DNA of 64,000 nt from Nocardia salmonicida NBRC 13393 (GTDB lineage: Bacteria; Actinomycetota; Actinomycetes; Mycobacteriales; Mycobacteriaceae), in the NCBI RefSeq assembly GCF_001613085.1, contig NZ_BDBR01000037.1, forward strand, positions 1-64,000, given 5' to 3'. Position 1 is the stretch's first letter, and each line of letters starts with the position of its first letter. Of this stretch, positions 25,518 through 34,055 are shown in pieces. The position numbers and the translations under genes were made by a program. The notes below the pieces were generated by a model. That model did not search any database, was not told the origin of the DNA, and saw only the letters and a program-made list of their open reading frames with translations.

Positions 25518-26444
25518 ATGGTGATCATGGACCTCCGCATCTTCACCGAGCCTCAGCAGGGCGCCGACTACGACACGTTGCTGTCGGTGGCGCGCGCGGC
25601 CGAGGAGCTCGCCTTCGACGCGTTCTTCCGTTCCGATCACTACCTCGCGATGGGCGACGCCTCCGGCCTGCCCGGCCCGACCGATGCGTGGATCACCCTG
25701 GCCGGGCTGGCCAGGGACACCTCGCGGATCCGGCTGGGCACCCTGGTCACCGCCGCGACCTTCCGACTGCCGGGACCGCTGGCCATCCAGATCGCCCAGG
25801 TGGATCAGATGTCGGGCGGACGGGTCGAACTCGGTCTCGGCAGCGGCTGGTTCGCCGCCGAACACGCGGCCTACGGCATTCCGTTCCCGGACAACCGGTT
25901 CGGTCTGCTCGAGGAGCAGCTGGCCATCGTCACCGGTCTGTGGGAGACCAAGCCGGGGGCGACGTTCAGCTTCGACGGCGTCCACTACCAGCTCACCGAT
26001 TCCCCCGCCCTGCCCAAGCCGGTGCAGGATCCGGTACCCGTGATCATCGGCGGCAACGGCAAGGTCCGCACCCCGCGCCTGGCTGCCCGCTATGCCACCG
26101 AGTTCAACATGCCGTTCGCCTCGATCACCGACAGCGCCGCCCAGTTCGACCGGGTGCGCGCCGCGGTGCGCACGGCCGGGCGTACCGACGAACTGGTGTA
26201 CTCCAATGCCCTGGTCGCCTGTGTCGGGCGCACCGACGCCGAGGTGGCGCGCCGGGCCGCCGCGATCGGCCGCGAGGTCGACGAGTTGAAGGAGAACGGT
26301 CTGGCCGGTTCGCCCGCCGAGGTCGTCGACAAGATCGCCCGCTACCGCGAGATCGGCGCGAGCCGGATCTATCTGCAGATCCTCGATCTCGCCGACCTCG
26401 ACCACCTCGAACTCATCGCCGCCGAGGTGCAATCGCAGCTCTGA
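25518..26444 (+). CDS. F420-dependent LLM-class oxidoreductase
   Basis: A 308-residue luciferase-like TIM barrel protein. It shows the family landmarks: DLRIFTEPQQG at the first strand, FFRSDHYLAMGDASGLPGPTDAW, RLGTLVTAATFRLPGPLAIQIAQVDQMSGGRVELGLGSGW, and PVIIGGNGKVRTPRLAARYATEFN. It matches the subgroup named TIGR03560-type F420-dependent enzymes of actinobacteria. The cofactor is expected to be F420 rather than FMN. The start could also be the ATG at 25527. It lies 60 bases after the Cupin_5 gene. Substrate unknown. Confidence 0.85.
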   Translation: MVIMDLRIFTEPQQGADYDTLLSVARAAEELAFDAFFRSDHYLAMGDASGLPGPTDAWITLAGLARDTSRIRLGTLVTAATFRLPGPLAIQIAQVDQMSGGRVELGLGSGWFAAEHAAYGIPFPDNRFGLLEEQLAIVTGLWETKPGATFSFDGVHYQLTDSPALPKPVQDPVPVIIGGNGKVRTPRLAARYATEFNMPFASITDSAAQFDRVRAAVRTAGRTDELVYSNALVACVGRTDAEVARRAAAIGREVDELKENGLAGSPAEVVDKIARYREIGASRIYLQILDLADLDHLELIAAEVQSQL

Positions 26445-26449
26445 ACAGT

Positions 26450-26464
26450 CCGGCTGTCAGCCGG
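26450..26464. terminator. Short GC-rich palindrome after LLM gene
   Basis: CCGGCTGTCAGCCGG is a perfect odd palindrome 6 bases after the stop at 26444. The loop is too small for a classical hairpin, so it may be a weak terminator or a protein site. Confidence 0.3.
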
Positions 26465-26614
26465 TGTGCAGGACGAAGAACAGGAAACAGGAATCCTGCG
26501 GCTGTGATCGTGGGGATCCGGCCGCGAAGGCAAGTGATCGGGGTAACTCGACAGTCGCCGGCGACGACGGGTGTCGCCCCTTGTGGAAGCCCTTTGTTCT
26601 GGCAGGCTGTCCTG

Positions 26615-27820
26615 GTGACCGGAGTGATTCTCGCGGTGTCGTCGGCGATCGTGGTGTGGGCGATGCTGGCCGGGTGGTTCGAGCGGCACCGCATCACCGC
26701 GCCGATGGTGGTCGTCGCCGCCGGGATCATCGTCGGTTTCGCGTCGTACGACCACGTTGCCGAAATCCTCGACGCGCATGCCGCGCTGGAGGTCGCCGAG
26801 ATCATCCTCGCGGTCTTGCTGTTCATCGACTCCTCCGAAGCGCGCGGCCGACTGCTCGGCGGCCATCCCGGTGTCGTTGTCCGGATGATGGTGGTGGCGC
26901 TACCGCTGAGCATCGCCGCGGCCATGCTGCTCGGTTCCTGGCTGTTCCCCACCGCCGGATGGGCACTGCTTCTGGTGATCGCCTGCGTGGTCATGCCCAC
27001 CGATTTCTCGCCCGCCACGTCGATCCTGCGCGACAAGCGGGTGCCCGAGCGGGTACGCGATGTGCTCAATATCGAAGCAGGCTACAAAGACGGGATCCTG
27101 GCGCCGGTGCTGTTCTTCGGCGTGGCCCTCGCCGTGGGCACCGCGCCGTCGGAAACCGTGCTCGGGGCCCTTGGTTCGGCGGCATGGGCCGTCGCCGTGG
27201 CGATCATGGTCGGCGTCGCGATCGGTTTCGTCCTCGGAACCACCGTCAACGCGGCCGAACGGCGTGGACTGATGACCACGCAGTCCGAGCGGATGGTCGT
27301 CGTCGCGGCCCCGCTGCTGACGTTCGCGGTGGTGCACGAACTGGGAGGCAACGAATTCGTCGCCCCGTTCCTATGCGGAGTCCTGTTCCATCACCTCCGC
27401 CGTCAGTCCGAGAATTTCGCCGAAGGCCATCAACTGATCGACGACGTCGGATTCCTGCTCACCACCCAGATGTGGTTCGCCTTCGGCGCCGCCGCCGTCG
27501 TCGCGCTCGCCGGCGAGGTCGACTGGCGATTGATCGTGTTCTGCGTCGCCGTACTCACGGTGGCGCGCATGGTGCCCGTCGCGATTTCCCTCCTGGGATC
27601 GAAGGTTCCCCGACGAGAAGTCCTACTCCTGGGATGGATCGGTCCGCGCGGTACCCCCTCGATCATCTTCGGGCTGCTCGCGTTCAACTTGCTGCCCGAG
27701 CAGTACGGCGAACCGGTGTTGACCGTCATGGTCATGACGGTTCTCGGCAGCATCGTCCTGCACGGAGTCGGATCCACCCTGGCCGCGCACCTTTTGAGGA
27801 GATCGTCGCCGGTGACGTGA
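26615..27820 (+). CDS. Cation:proton antiporter (CPA family)
   Basis: A protein of about 401 residues with 10-12 transmembrane segments. Landmarks of the Na+/H+ exchanger fold are visible: VVMPTDFSPATSILRDKRVPERVRDVLNIEAGYKDGILAPVLFF (the discontinuous helix with the charged D/E and N-x-E-x-x-x-x-D pattern) and the later LLLGWIGPRGTPSIIFGLLA. It probably exchanges Na+ or K+ for H+ across the plasma membrane. The start is uncertain: the GTG at 26615 comes right before the first helix; upstream the frame stays open over the preceding gene but with shadow-like sequence. It is followed 36 bases on by an SRPBCC gene. Confidence 0.8.
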   Translation: MTGVILAVSSAIVVWAMLAGWFERHRITAPMVVVAAGIIVGFASYDHVAEILDAHAALEVAEIILAVLLFIDSSEARGRLLGGHPGVVVRMMVVALPLSIAAAMLLGSWLFPTAGWALLLVIACVVMPTDFSPATSILRDKRVPERVRDVLNIEAGYKDGILAPVLFFGVALAVGTAPSETVLGALGSAAWAVAVAIMVGVAIGFVLGTTVNAAERRGLMTTQSERMVVVAAPLLTFAVVHELGGNEFVAPFLCGVLFHHLRRQSENFAEGHQLIDDVGFLLTTQMWFAFGAAAVVALAGEVDWRLIVFCVAVLTVARMVPVAISLLGSKVPRREVLLLGWIGPRGTPSIIFGLLAFNLLPEQYGEPVLTVMVMTVLGSIVLHGVGSTLAAHLLRRSSPVT

Positions 27821-27856
27821 ACACCTCGGGAACCCCCGTGTGCGAGGGTGGAGGAC

Positions 27857-28321
27857 ATGACGGTAGAACGGTTCGAGGTCCAGCGGCATATCACCGCGTC
27901 ACCCGCGGAAATCTTCACGCTGCTGTGCTCCCCCGAAGGGCACGTAGCGATCGACAGTTCGGGCATGCTGCAATCGGCGGAGGGAAAGCCTGTCACCGGC
28001 GCCGGCGACGAGTTCGTCGTGCACATGGACCGTGAGTCGCTCAACGACCTGCCGATGGGCAAATACGACGTGACGGTGATCATCACCGAATTCGAGCAGG
28101 ACACCCACCTCGAATGGACGATCTCGGGCACCATCAAGCCGCCGATCGAGCACCTGTACGGCTATCGCCTCGAGGCCGACGACAACGGCACACTCGTTAC
28201 CTCGTACTACGACTGGAGCAAGATCGCGCCCCGCTACCGCGAGGCGGCCATCTTCCCGATCATCCCCGAGGCGGCGCTGCGAGCCACCCTCGGCATCCTC
28301 GCCCGCACCATCCAGAAATAG
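27857..28321 (+). CDS. SRPBCC family protein
   Basis: A 154-residue START-like protein: VERFEVQRHITASPAEIFTLLCSPEGHVAIDSSGML at the N-terminus, a run of strands (GDEFVVHMDRESL, YDVTVIITEFEQDTHLEWTISG, GTLVTSYYDWSKI) and a long C-terminal helix. A ligand-binding or stress role is usual for the family; none can be assigned. The ATG at 27857 has GGAGG before it. It lies between the antiporter and a GlsB-like gene on the same strand. Confidence 0.75.
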   Translation: MTVERFEVQRHITASPAEIFTLLCSPEGHVAIDSSGMLQSAEGKPVTGAGDEFVVHMDRESLNDLPMGKYDVTVIITEFEQDTHLEWTISGTIKPPIEHLYGYRLEADDNGTLVTSYYDWSKIAPRYREAAIFPIIPEAALRATLGILARTIQK

Positions 28322-28440
28322 CACGGCACACACCATTTCACGCCGGCCTGATTGACCGCACGAAGCCGGGGTATGCCGCCGGGGAGAGCGAGGGCCCGCA
28401 CCGGGTGCTCGCCGGCACGTACAGATGATGGGAGTAGACC

Positions 28441-28716
28441 ATGCTCGGTCTCGGAATTCTCGGATGGATCATCATCGGCGGACTCGCCGGATGGATCGCC
28501 AGCAAGATCATGAAAACCGATGCCCAGCAGGGGATCCTACTCAACATCGTCGTCGGTGTCGTCGGCGGACTGCTCGGCGGGTTCCTGCTCAAACTGTTCG
28601 GCGTCGACGTCAACGGCGGCGGACTGTGGTTCAGCTTCTTCACCTGCATCGCCGGCGCGGTCATCCTGTTGTTCCTCGTCGGTTTGGTCACCGGTCGTCG
28701 CGGTGTATCGCGATAA
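28441..28716 (+). CDS. GlsB/YeaQ/YmgE family stress-response membrane protein
   Basis: A 91-residue protein with three hydrophobic helices and the family signature: GWIIIGGLAGWIASKIMKTDAQQGILLNIVVGVVGGLLGGFLL, then FFTCIAGAVILLFLVGLV. It was formerly called transglycosylase-associated protein. Homologues are induced by osmotic, acid or envelope stress. A perfect hairpin terminator follows, so it ends the transcript that may begin at the SRPBCC gene. Confidence 0.85.
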   Translation: MLGLGILGWIIIGGLAGWIASKIMKTDAQQGILLNIVVGVVGGLLGGFLLKLFGVDVNGGGLWFSFFTCIAGAVILLFLVGLVTGRRGVSR

Positions 28717-28736
28717 CTGACACAACCCCAGTACAC

Positions 28737-28761
28737 GGCCCGAAGCCCAAGGCTTCGGGCC
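28737..28761. terminator. Strong intrinsic terminator
   Basis: GGCCCGAAGCC (28737-28747) and GGCTTCGGGCC (28751-28761) form a perfect 11-bp stem with a CAA loop, followed by GTTTCTGTCT, which gives the T-rich tail. It is 20 bases after the GlsB-like gene. Confidence 0.85.
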
Positions 28762-28798
28762 GTTTCTGTCTCCCGCTATGCGGATGTAGGCAGGATCG

Positions 28799-28840
28799 AC
28801 CATACCTTTTGGTAGGTTGCACTGTACGGTGAAGTATGGT
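28799..28840. promoter_or_regulatory. Operator candidates upstream of TetR gene
   Basis: Just before the TetR start at 28862 lie the short inverted repeat TACCTTTTGGTA (28803-28814) and a wider pair ACCATAC (28799-28805)/GTATGGT (28834-28840). Either would suit autoregulation by the TetR protein. The exact site cannot be decided by eye. Confidence 0.4.
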
Positions 28841-28861
28841 GCCAGCGGCGAGGAGACGACC

Positions 28862-29488
28862 ATGACCGACGAGCCAGGCAACACCCGGCCGACGGCGCCG
28901 GTGTCCAAACGCAAAGCGGCGGCCGCGCGGGGGGCGGCGCGCAGGCTCGGCGTCGAGGACTGGACCGACGCGGCACTGGGGGTGCTGCTGCGCGACGGCG
29001 TCGCCGCCATCACCATCGCCAAGGTCTGCGATGAGCTCGGCGTCACCAAAGGTAGCTTCTATTGGCATTTCGACGGTATCGACCAATTGCTCGAGACCAC
29101 CGCGCAGTTCTGGTGCGCCGATCAGAACGACGCGGCCCGCGGGTTCACCGACCTCGACGAACTGCCGACGCAGGAACGCTTGGCCCGGATGGGCGCCTTG
29201 CTCACCGGAGAGCGGGTCTGGCAGGTGGAACTCGCGGTCCGCGACTGGGCGCGCACCAACGCCAAGGTGGCCGAGGCGGTGAAGGCGCTGGATCAGCGGA
29301 TCTTCCACACACTGTCGAAGACCCTGGTCGACCTGGGATTCTCGGCGGAACAGGCGGAGATGCGCGCCGGGCTGATGTGCTTCGCCGGGATCGGCTTCGT
29401 GCACGGCAACCAGAACCTACCCGTGCCGACCGAGGATCAGCGCCGCGAGTTCTTCCGATTCATCACCAGCACCGAGTCGCCCCGCTGA
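28862..29488 (+). CDS. TetR/AcrR family transcriptional regulator
   Basis: A 208-residue TetR protein. The DNA-binding domain covers residues ~25-75: WTDAALGVLLRDGVAAITIAKVCDELGVTKGSFYWHFDGIDQLLE, with the typical recognition helix TKGSFYWHF. The ligand domain is helical and ends in FRFITSTESPR. The ATG at 28862 follows GGAGACG. It is convergent with the lipocalin-like/MpaB-type operon, which is a plausible target. Confidence 0.85.
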   Translation: MTDEPGNTRPTAPVSKRKAAAARGAARRLGVEDWTDAALGVLLRDGVAAITIAKVCDELGVTKGSFYWHFDGIDQLLETTAQFWCADQNDAARGFTDLDELPTQERLARMGALLTGERVWQVELAVRDWARTNAKVAEAVKALDQRIFHTLSKTLVDLGFSAEQAEMRAGLMCFAGIGFVHGNQNLPVPTEDQRREFFRFITSTESPR

Positions 29489-29504
29489 TCCGCAGTGCGC
29501 CGCA

Positions 29505-29542
29505 ATGAGTTCCGCGCCGGGTGAGCACGGCACGGAACTCAT
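29505..29542. terminator. Bidirectional hairpin between convergent genes
   Basis: ATGAGTTCCG (29505-29514) pairs with CGGAACTCAT (29533-29542). The right arm overlaps the stop codon of the minus-strand gene, so it can end transcription from both sides. Confidence 0.55.
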
Positions 29543-30624
29543 GTCAGCGCGACCAGTTCGTGCAGCGTGGTGCCGCTACGTCGCTGCGGTCCGCTCTCGG
29601 TGTGCACGGTCAGGTCGAAGCTCGACTCGAATCGGAAATAGCCCGGGTGCCCGACCAGTCGGTGTACCAGGGGTTTGACCAGGCGCGAACGCACGATCGG
29701 AAGATCGTCGAGCAGGTCGTGGGCGTGGATGACCCGCTCGACGTCCAGGCGCAGTTCGAGTTTTCCCGGCACCTGCAGTGCGACCCATTCGGGGTAGTTC
29801 CGCCCCGCCGTGGCGTCGAAGCGCGCGGGCCCCTCGGTGATGACGGTCTCGCCGGTGGACAGCACGATGTCGGCGTGGTGGGCGAGCATCAGTGGGCTGA
29901 TCTCGTGTCCGCCTCGGCGCTGCTGGGTGAGGACCGAGGCGAACAGCAGCGAGTAGTCCTCGACGTACAGCCTGCCCCAGTGCCAGCGCTCGATGATCTT
30001 CTTCATGTCGCCGACGCCCCAGTTGTGGTCGTGATACCCACGTCCGGTGACCTCGTGTCGCACGCCGTCGATTTCGATCGAGCCGGTGACCGCGGCACGC
30101 GGCGCGGCGACCATCCAGCCGAACGAATCCTTACTGCCGAAACGGGTTTCACCCTTGCCGGGCATCCAGCTGGGGACCTCGTTGTGGAACCGCAGGTCGA
30201 AGACGAGACCGTCCTCGGCCATCCGCAGGTGATGGACCGGCAGGCCGTCGTCGCGGAACTCGGTGCGCGCGGTGTTGGCGCCGACACGCACATCGCAGGC
30301 GTCGGGCGAGAACGAGGTCGCTGAGTGCGGATAGCGCCGCGACACCTGGCGGCGGGTGCCGTCGGGGGCGTAGACCATCATCTCCACCCACGGACGGGCC
30401 AACGGCAGGTCCTCGGGTCGACGTTTGGTCAGGAAGCCGATCACCACGTGGCCGGTGTCGAGGTGCGCGTCGAAATACCAGTGTTCGAAGGCGAGCTTGC
30501 TCGGCGAGGGATGTAACCCGTTGTGGCGCGGCTCGACCGGTGTCAGTTCGCCGTCGCGACGTCCCGGCCCGTTCCACACTTCGACGATGTCTGCGGTAGT
30601 CATGGCTGCTTTCGGTGGGTTCAT
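29539..30624 (-). CDS. Lipocalin-like (CrtC/AttH-type) protein
   Basis: A 361-residue soluble protein with the look of the hydroxyneurosporene synthase (CrtC)/AttH two-barrel fold: LAFEHWYFDAHLDTGHVVIGFLTKRRP at the start, MVYAPDGTRRQVSRRYP, FDLRFHNEVPSW, and RHEVTGRGYHDHNWGVGDM near the centre, the last being a histidine-rich segment also typical of carotenoid hydratase-like proteins. The ATG at 30624 overlaps the stop of the upstream gene (ATGA), so it was chosen over the internal ATG at 30603. It is thus coupled with the MpaB-type oxygenase and may bind or modify a hydrophobic substrate or product of that enzyme. Enzyme activity is not proven. Confidence 0.7.
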   Translation of the reverse strand: MNPPKAAMTTADIVEVWNGPGRRDGELTPVEPRHNGLHPSPSKLAFEHWYFDAHLDTGHVVIGFLTKRRPEDLPLARPWVEMMVYAPDGTRRQVSRRYPHSATSFSPDACDVRVGANTARTEFRDDGLPVHHLRMAEDGLVFDLRFHNEVPSWMPGKGETRFGSKDSFGWMVAAPRAAVTGSIEIDGVRHEVTGRGYHDHNWGVGDMKKIIERWHWGRLYVEDYSLLFASVLTQQRRGGHEISPLMLAHHADIVLSTGETVITEGPARFDATAGRNYPEWVALQVPGKLELRLDVERVIHAHDLLDDLPIVRSRLVKPLVHRLVGHPGYFRFESSFDLTVHTESGPQRRSGTTLHELVALT

Positions 30625-31910
30625 CGGCGCAGGGCGCCGCTGGCGTCGAACGCCGCTGTGCGGCCCTGCATCTGGGCTCGATACCAGTTCTCGCGATGGG
30701 CGAGCATCAGCTTTTCGTGCGCCCGCGCGAACGGCGGGCAGATCCGGCGCACGATCTCCATCGCGGTGATCAGCGGAAAGCGCAGGATCGGGATGAGGAT
30801 CCACGGGAACGCGGGTGGCATGGTGTAGTGACGGCGGGTGCCGGGGGCCATGTACATCGCGGAGTACACGGAATTGATCCGGTAGTTGTACTTCTCGCGC
30901 CACCGGGTCAGACCACGGTGGCCGTCACGGGGCGCGAAGGCCGCCGGATAGGACTCGATCAGTTCCGTCCCGTGCTGTCCGGCGTCGTAGGACCGCGAAA
31001 CGATGGTCATCGCCAGTACCCGCAGTCCGTCGAGGACCGTCTCCGGATACCAGCGCACCCGCACGCCGAGCAGGTGGCCCATGTACTTCTGGAAGTGCAG
31101 CAGCGCACGGATTTCCGACGGCGTCGTCTGATAGCCCAGCGCCCACAGGCCGAGGCCGGGCGTCACGCTGCCCGCGAGCAGGGTGAGCATCTGATAGGTC
31201 TGGCTGATCGGCAGCCCCCAGCGTTCGAGGTCCCATTCGGGGTGGCCCGCGACCTTCGCGCGCACCGAGACATGCATGACCCGCACCTTCAGCGCAGTGG
31301 CCCGACCCGCCGAACCCGGGGTGAGCAGCGCGTCAGGGGCGGAGACGTCGATCCAGAAGCGGGTGGTCTCCAGGAACCGGCGCAGGGCGCTGTCGCCCGC
31401 GTAGCCACCCGCGAGCGACAGTGGCGTCGCGACCGCGGCCTCGGTGTACATCTCGAGCGTCTCGGCACCGGCGAAGCTGAAAAGCATGGTGCCCCAGCGC
31501 CGCCAGATCGCCGCGCCCTGCTCCACCAGTTCGGGCACCACCCAGTCGGGCACCGTCTCGAACTCGGCGAACAACGCGCGCATGGATTCCGGCGCGTCCG
31601 GCACCGCATCGATGCCCTCGGCCAGCGCCGTCTCCAGCATCGCGCGCCCGGCTTTCGACCCGATCGCACCGTGCATCACCTCGGCGACGAACCGTTCGGC
31701 TACCGGGTCACCGGTGAACAGATCCTCGCACAGAGCGCTCGCCTGCTCGTCGCTGGGAAACAGCCGCTGCCTGGTGACGGTCGTGAAGACGCGCTCGAGC
31801 CCACGCACCAGCGGGGTGTCGCGCGCTTCCCAATAGCGAAAGGCGTTGGGGCACTTCACCGGCGGCCCGGAGCGGGTGTGCTCGACCTGACGTTCGACGG
31901 CATCGACCAC
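30621..31910 (-). CDS. MpaB/rubber-oxygenase-family (DUF2236) protein
   Basis: A 429-residue DUF2236 protein, the family that includes the fungal mycophenolic acid oxygenase MpaB and the rubber oxygenase Lcp. Typical segments are seen: DPVAERFVAEVMHGAIGSKAGRAML, LFSFAGAETLEMYTEAAVATPLSLAGGYAGD, LKVRVMHVSVRAKV (the R-x-x-H helix that carries heme contacts in Lcp) and GYQTTPSEIRALLHFQKYMGHLLGV. It is expected to be a b-type heme enzyme that cleaves isoprenoid double bonds or a related lipid. There is no signal peptide, unlike secreted Lcp. GTG start with AGGAGG upstream. It overlaps the lipocalin-like gene by 4 bases. Confidence 0.8.
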   Translation of the reverse strand: MVDAVERQVEHTRSGPPVKCPNAFRYWEARDTPLVRGLERVFTTVTRQRLFPSDEQASALCEDLFTGDPVAERFVAEVMHGAIGSKAGRAMLETALAEGIDAVPDAPESMRALFAEFETVPDWVVPELVEQGAAIWRRWGTMLFSFAGAETLEMYTEAAVATPLSLAGGYAGDSALRRFLETTRFWIDVSAPDALLTPGSAGRATALKVRVMHVSVRAKVAGHPEWDLERWGLPISQTYQMLTLLAGSVTPGLGLWALGYQTTPSEIRALLHFQKYMGHLLGVRVRWYPETVLDGLRVLAMTIVSRSYDAGQHGTELIESYPAAFAPRDGHRGLTRWREKYNYRINSVYSAMYMAPGTRRHYTMPPAFPWILIPILRFPLITAMEIVRRICPPFARAHEKLMLAHRENWYRAQMQGRTAAFDASGALRR

Positions 31911-31979
31911 TGTCGGCCTCCTGATCTGACATCCGCTCGCTGACTGCGATCGATGTCGACCATACTATGTCGAATCTCT

Positions 31980-32001
31980 TTCCGTACCTGAAAGTACGGA
32001 A
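31980..32001. promoter_or_regulatory. 8+8-bp inverted repeat between multicopper oxidase and MpaB-type gene
   Basis: TTCCGTAC (31980-31987) and GTACGGAA (31994-32001) pair perfectly around a 6-base spacer, immediately after the oxidase stop codon and about 70 bases before the start of the oxygenase gene, both on the minus strand. A TAGTAT box downstream would suit a promoter for the oxygenase. It may be a TetR-type operator or a terminator for the oxidase gene. Confidence 0.45.
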
Positions 32002-32004
32002 CCG

Positions 32005-33816
32005 TCACGGCACGATGCGGTACTTCAGCATCATGTCGTGGTCCTCGTGGTCGAGCAGGTGACAGTGCCACACGTATCCGCGCAGTTCGTCGTGCTGATG
32101 ACCGGCGTGGTCTGGCGCGCGGTGACCGGTATGGGTATCCGCGCCGACGCGTTCGGTCGCGACCCGGCGCGGGAACGGCGCGTCCGGGTCGAAGCCCAGT
32201 TCCGCCGCGGTCGGGAACCGCACGATGATGCTGGTGACGGTGCCGCCGTCGACGCGCACGATGTCCTTGTTACCCGCTTCCCACGGCTGCGGCGCCACCA
32301 TCGGACCCGCCAGGAATCCTCGAGCCGACGGCACCCATTTCTGTCCGACGGGCGGCTGCGGATGGGCCAGCTGATAGTCGACGGTGCGCAGCGGAGTCCG
32401 GCCGAGAATGCGAAAGGTGACCAGGTGCAGGTGGATCGGGTGCGGATCGGGCGTGATGTTGATGATGTTCCACTGTTCGACGGTGCCCTGGCGCGGCATC
32501 TCGATATCGGGACTGCTGAAGGTGAGATTGTTCAGCGACATGATCGCGGGCGGCACGCGCAGCTCGTAGGGCTGGCTGACGGTGACATCGCGGATCACCG
32601 TCGGTGTTTCGATCGGCGGCAGCAGCGGCGGCAGTCCGGCTCCGCCGCGTAACCGTTCCGGGACGCCGCCCGCGAAGCCGGGCCGATCCTCTACCCGGAA
32701 CTGACAGAACCGCGACATCGCGACCTCGCCGAGGATCGCGGCCTGGGATACCGGCGCCTCGTCGTTGCGCAGTTCGACGGTCTCGCCCGCTGCCAGCTCG
32801 GCGAAGTCCACTAGCAGATCCACCCGCTCACCCGGCGCCAGCCGCAGCTCGTGGGTGGCGACCGGCGCGTCGAGCAAGCCGTGATCGGTGCCGATCACCC
32901 AGAAGCGCATCCGGTTGCCGAAGAACAGATTCCATACGCTGAACGACGCCGCGTTGAGCACGCGGAAGCGGTAGAGGCAACGCGCGACCGGCAGATACGG
33001 CCAGATCTTGCCGTTGACCAGGCCGATGTCGCCGACGGCTCCACCCTCCCAGCCGCCTTCGGGCACCACCGGTGTCGACCGGACCGATTGGCGCCCGTCC
33101 GCGGTGAACAGCTTCTCCTGCAGGACCAGCGGCACTTCGAACTCGCCCGCGGGCAGGCCCAGTGGGTTGTCGGGTCCGCCGGTGTCGAACTCGTCGCGCA
33201 GCAACAGCATTCCGGCCAGCCCGGCGTAGACGTTCACGCGGGTGATGCCCATGGCGTGGTCGTGATACCAGAGGTGGCCGGTGTCCTGCGCCAGCGGGAA
33301 GTCGTGGTCGATGTCGCCGCCGGGATAGACGAGTTGCTCGGGGTGCCCGTCGCTGTCGGGCGGCGTCACCCCGCCGTGTAGATGCAGCGACGACGGCGGT
33401 GCGGTGCGGAAACTCTCGGCGACGCCGTGCAGGCTGGTATCCATATCGGCGGCGAGCGGGTGCGTGGTCATCCTGTTCGCGAAACGCAGGCGCAGCGGGG
33501 TGCCCGCCGGATGCTCGACGGTCGGGCCCAGATAGCTCATGCCGTTGTAGCCCAGTGACGGCGACGGCGGCAGATCACGGTGGAACCGGTGGGTCGTGGT
33601 CTCGGCGACGAGTTCGAGCCGGTCGCCCCGCACCACGGGCAGTCGCGGCATCTCGTCGACGAACGGCTCGAGTGCCGGGGAGTGGAACAGCAGGGGACTG
33701 CGCACTCCCGGTGGCGCGGTGGGGACCGCGCCGACCTGCGACTCCCCCAGCGCCGCGGCGAGCAGGCCCACTCCGGCCGCCCGCAAGAACCGACGGCGTT
33801 CGATCGGATGTTCCAT
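32005..33816 (-). CDS. Tat-exported multicopper oxidase
   Basis: A 603-residue three-domain multicopper oxidase. The N-terminus has a twin-arginine signal (RRRFLRAAGVGLLAAALG at residues 7-24). The four copper motifs are intact: HLH at 145-147 in SLHLHGG, WYHDHAMG at 183-190, HPIHLHLVTF in the last third, and WHCHLLDHEDHDMM from residue 583, which includes the type 1 copper methionine. It resembles CotA/bilirubin-oxidase/phenoxazinone-synthase-like enzymes more than CueO because there is no methionine-rich insert. It oxidises phenols, bilirubin-like compounds or metals outside the membrane. The start at 33816 was chosen for the Tat signal. It is divergent from a flavin monooxygenase gene. Confidence 0.9.
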   Translation of the reverse strand: MEHPIERRRFLRAAGVGLLAAALGESQVGAVPTAPPGVRSPLLFHSPALEPFVDEMPRLPVVRGDRLELVAETTTHRFHRDLPPSPSLGYNGMSYLGPTVEHPAGTPLRLRFANRMTTHPLAADMDTSLHGVAESFRTAPPSSLHLHGGVTPPDSDGHPEQLVYPGGDIDHDFPLAQDTGHLWYHDHAMGITRVNVYAGLAGMLLLRDEFDTGGPDNPLGLPAGEFEVPLVLQEKLFTADGRQSVRSTPVVPEGGWEGGAVGDIGLVNGKIWPYLPVARCLYRFRVLNAASFSVWNLFFGNRMRFWVIGTDHGLLDAPVATHELRLAPGERVDLLVDFAELAAGETVELRNDEAPVSQAAILGEVAMSRFCQFRVEDRPGFAGGVPERLRGGAGLPPLLPPIETPTVIRDVTVSQPYELRVPPAIMSLNNLTFSSPDIEMPRQGTVEQWNIINITPDPHPIHLHLVTFRILGRTPLRTVDYQLAHPQPPVGQKWVPSARGFLAGPMVAPQPWEAGNKDIVRVDGGTVTSIIVRFPTAAELGFDPDAPFPRRVATERVGADTHTGHRAPDHAGHQHDELRGYVWHCHLLDHEDHDMMLKYRIVP

Positions 33817-33876
33817 GCTCGAGCCCTTCCCTGGCCCGCATCGTCGCGGGCACCGCGCGAGCGAACATACCACCGA

Positions 33877-33892
33877 GTACAGTAACCAGTAC
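33877..33892. promoter_or_regulatory. Imperfect inverted repeat in divergent promoter
   Basis: GTACAGTAACCAGTAC lies between the divergent multicopper oxidase (start 33816) and flavin monooxygenase (start 34056) genes. The GTAC ends pair, the middle only partly. A shared operator is possible. Confidence 0.3.
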
Positions 33893-34055
33893 CCCCCTGG
33901 ATGGCACTCGGTGCATCGTCGCAGCACATGCCGATATCGGCTGCGTCCGAGGAGGGCTCGCGACCCGTTCGTCGAAGGCATTTCGCGGGTCGGCGCCAGG
34001 CGTACGATCAGCGGACCAACATGAGGCGGGGGCTTCCAGCGCGAGGTGATGTCGC

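Noticed and set aside
24741..26432. A 563-codon minus-strand frame opposite the Cupin_5 and LLM genes
   Set aside because: Both plus-strand genes have strong family motifs; the minus frame has none and is a reverse shadow of high-GC codons.
26464..28035. A 523-codon plus-strand frame overlapping the antiporter gene
   Set aside because: Its translation is arginine-rich with no domain and runs in the +1 frame of a clear membrane transporter; this is a GC-bias shadow.
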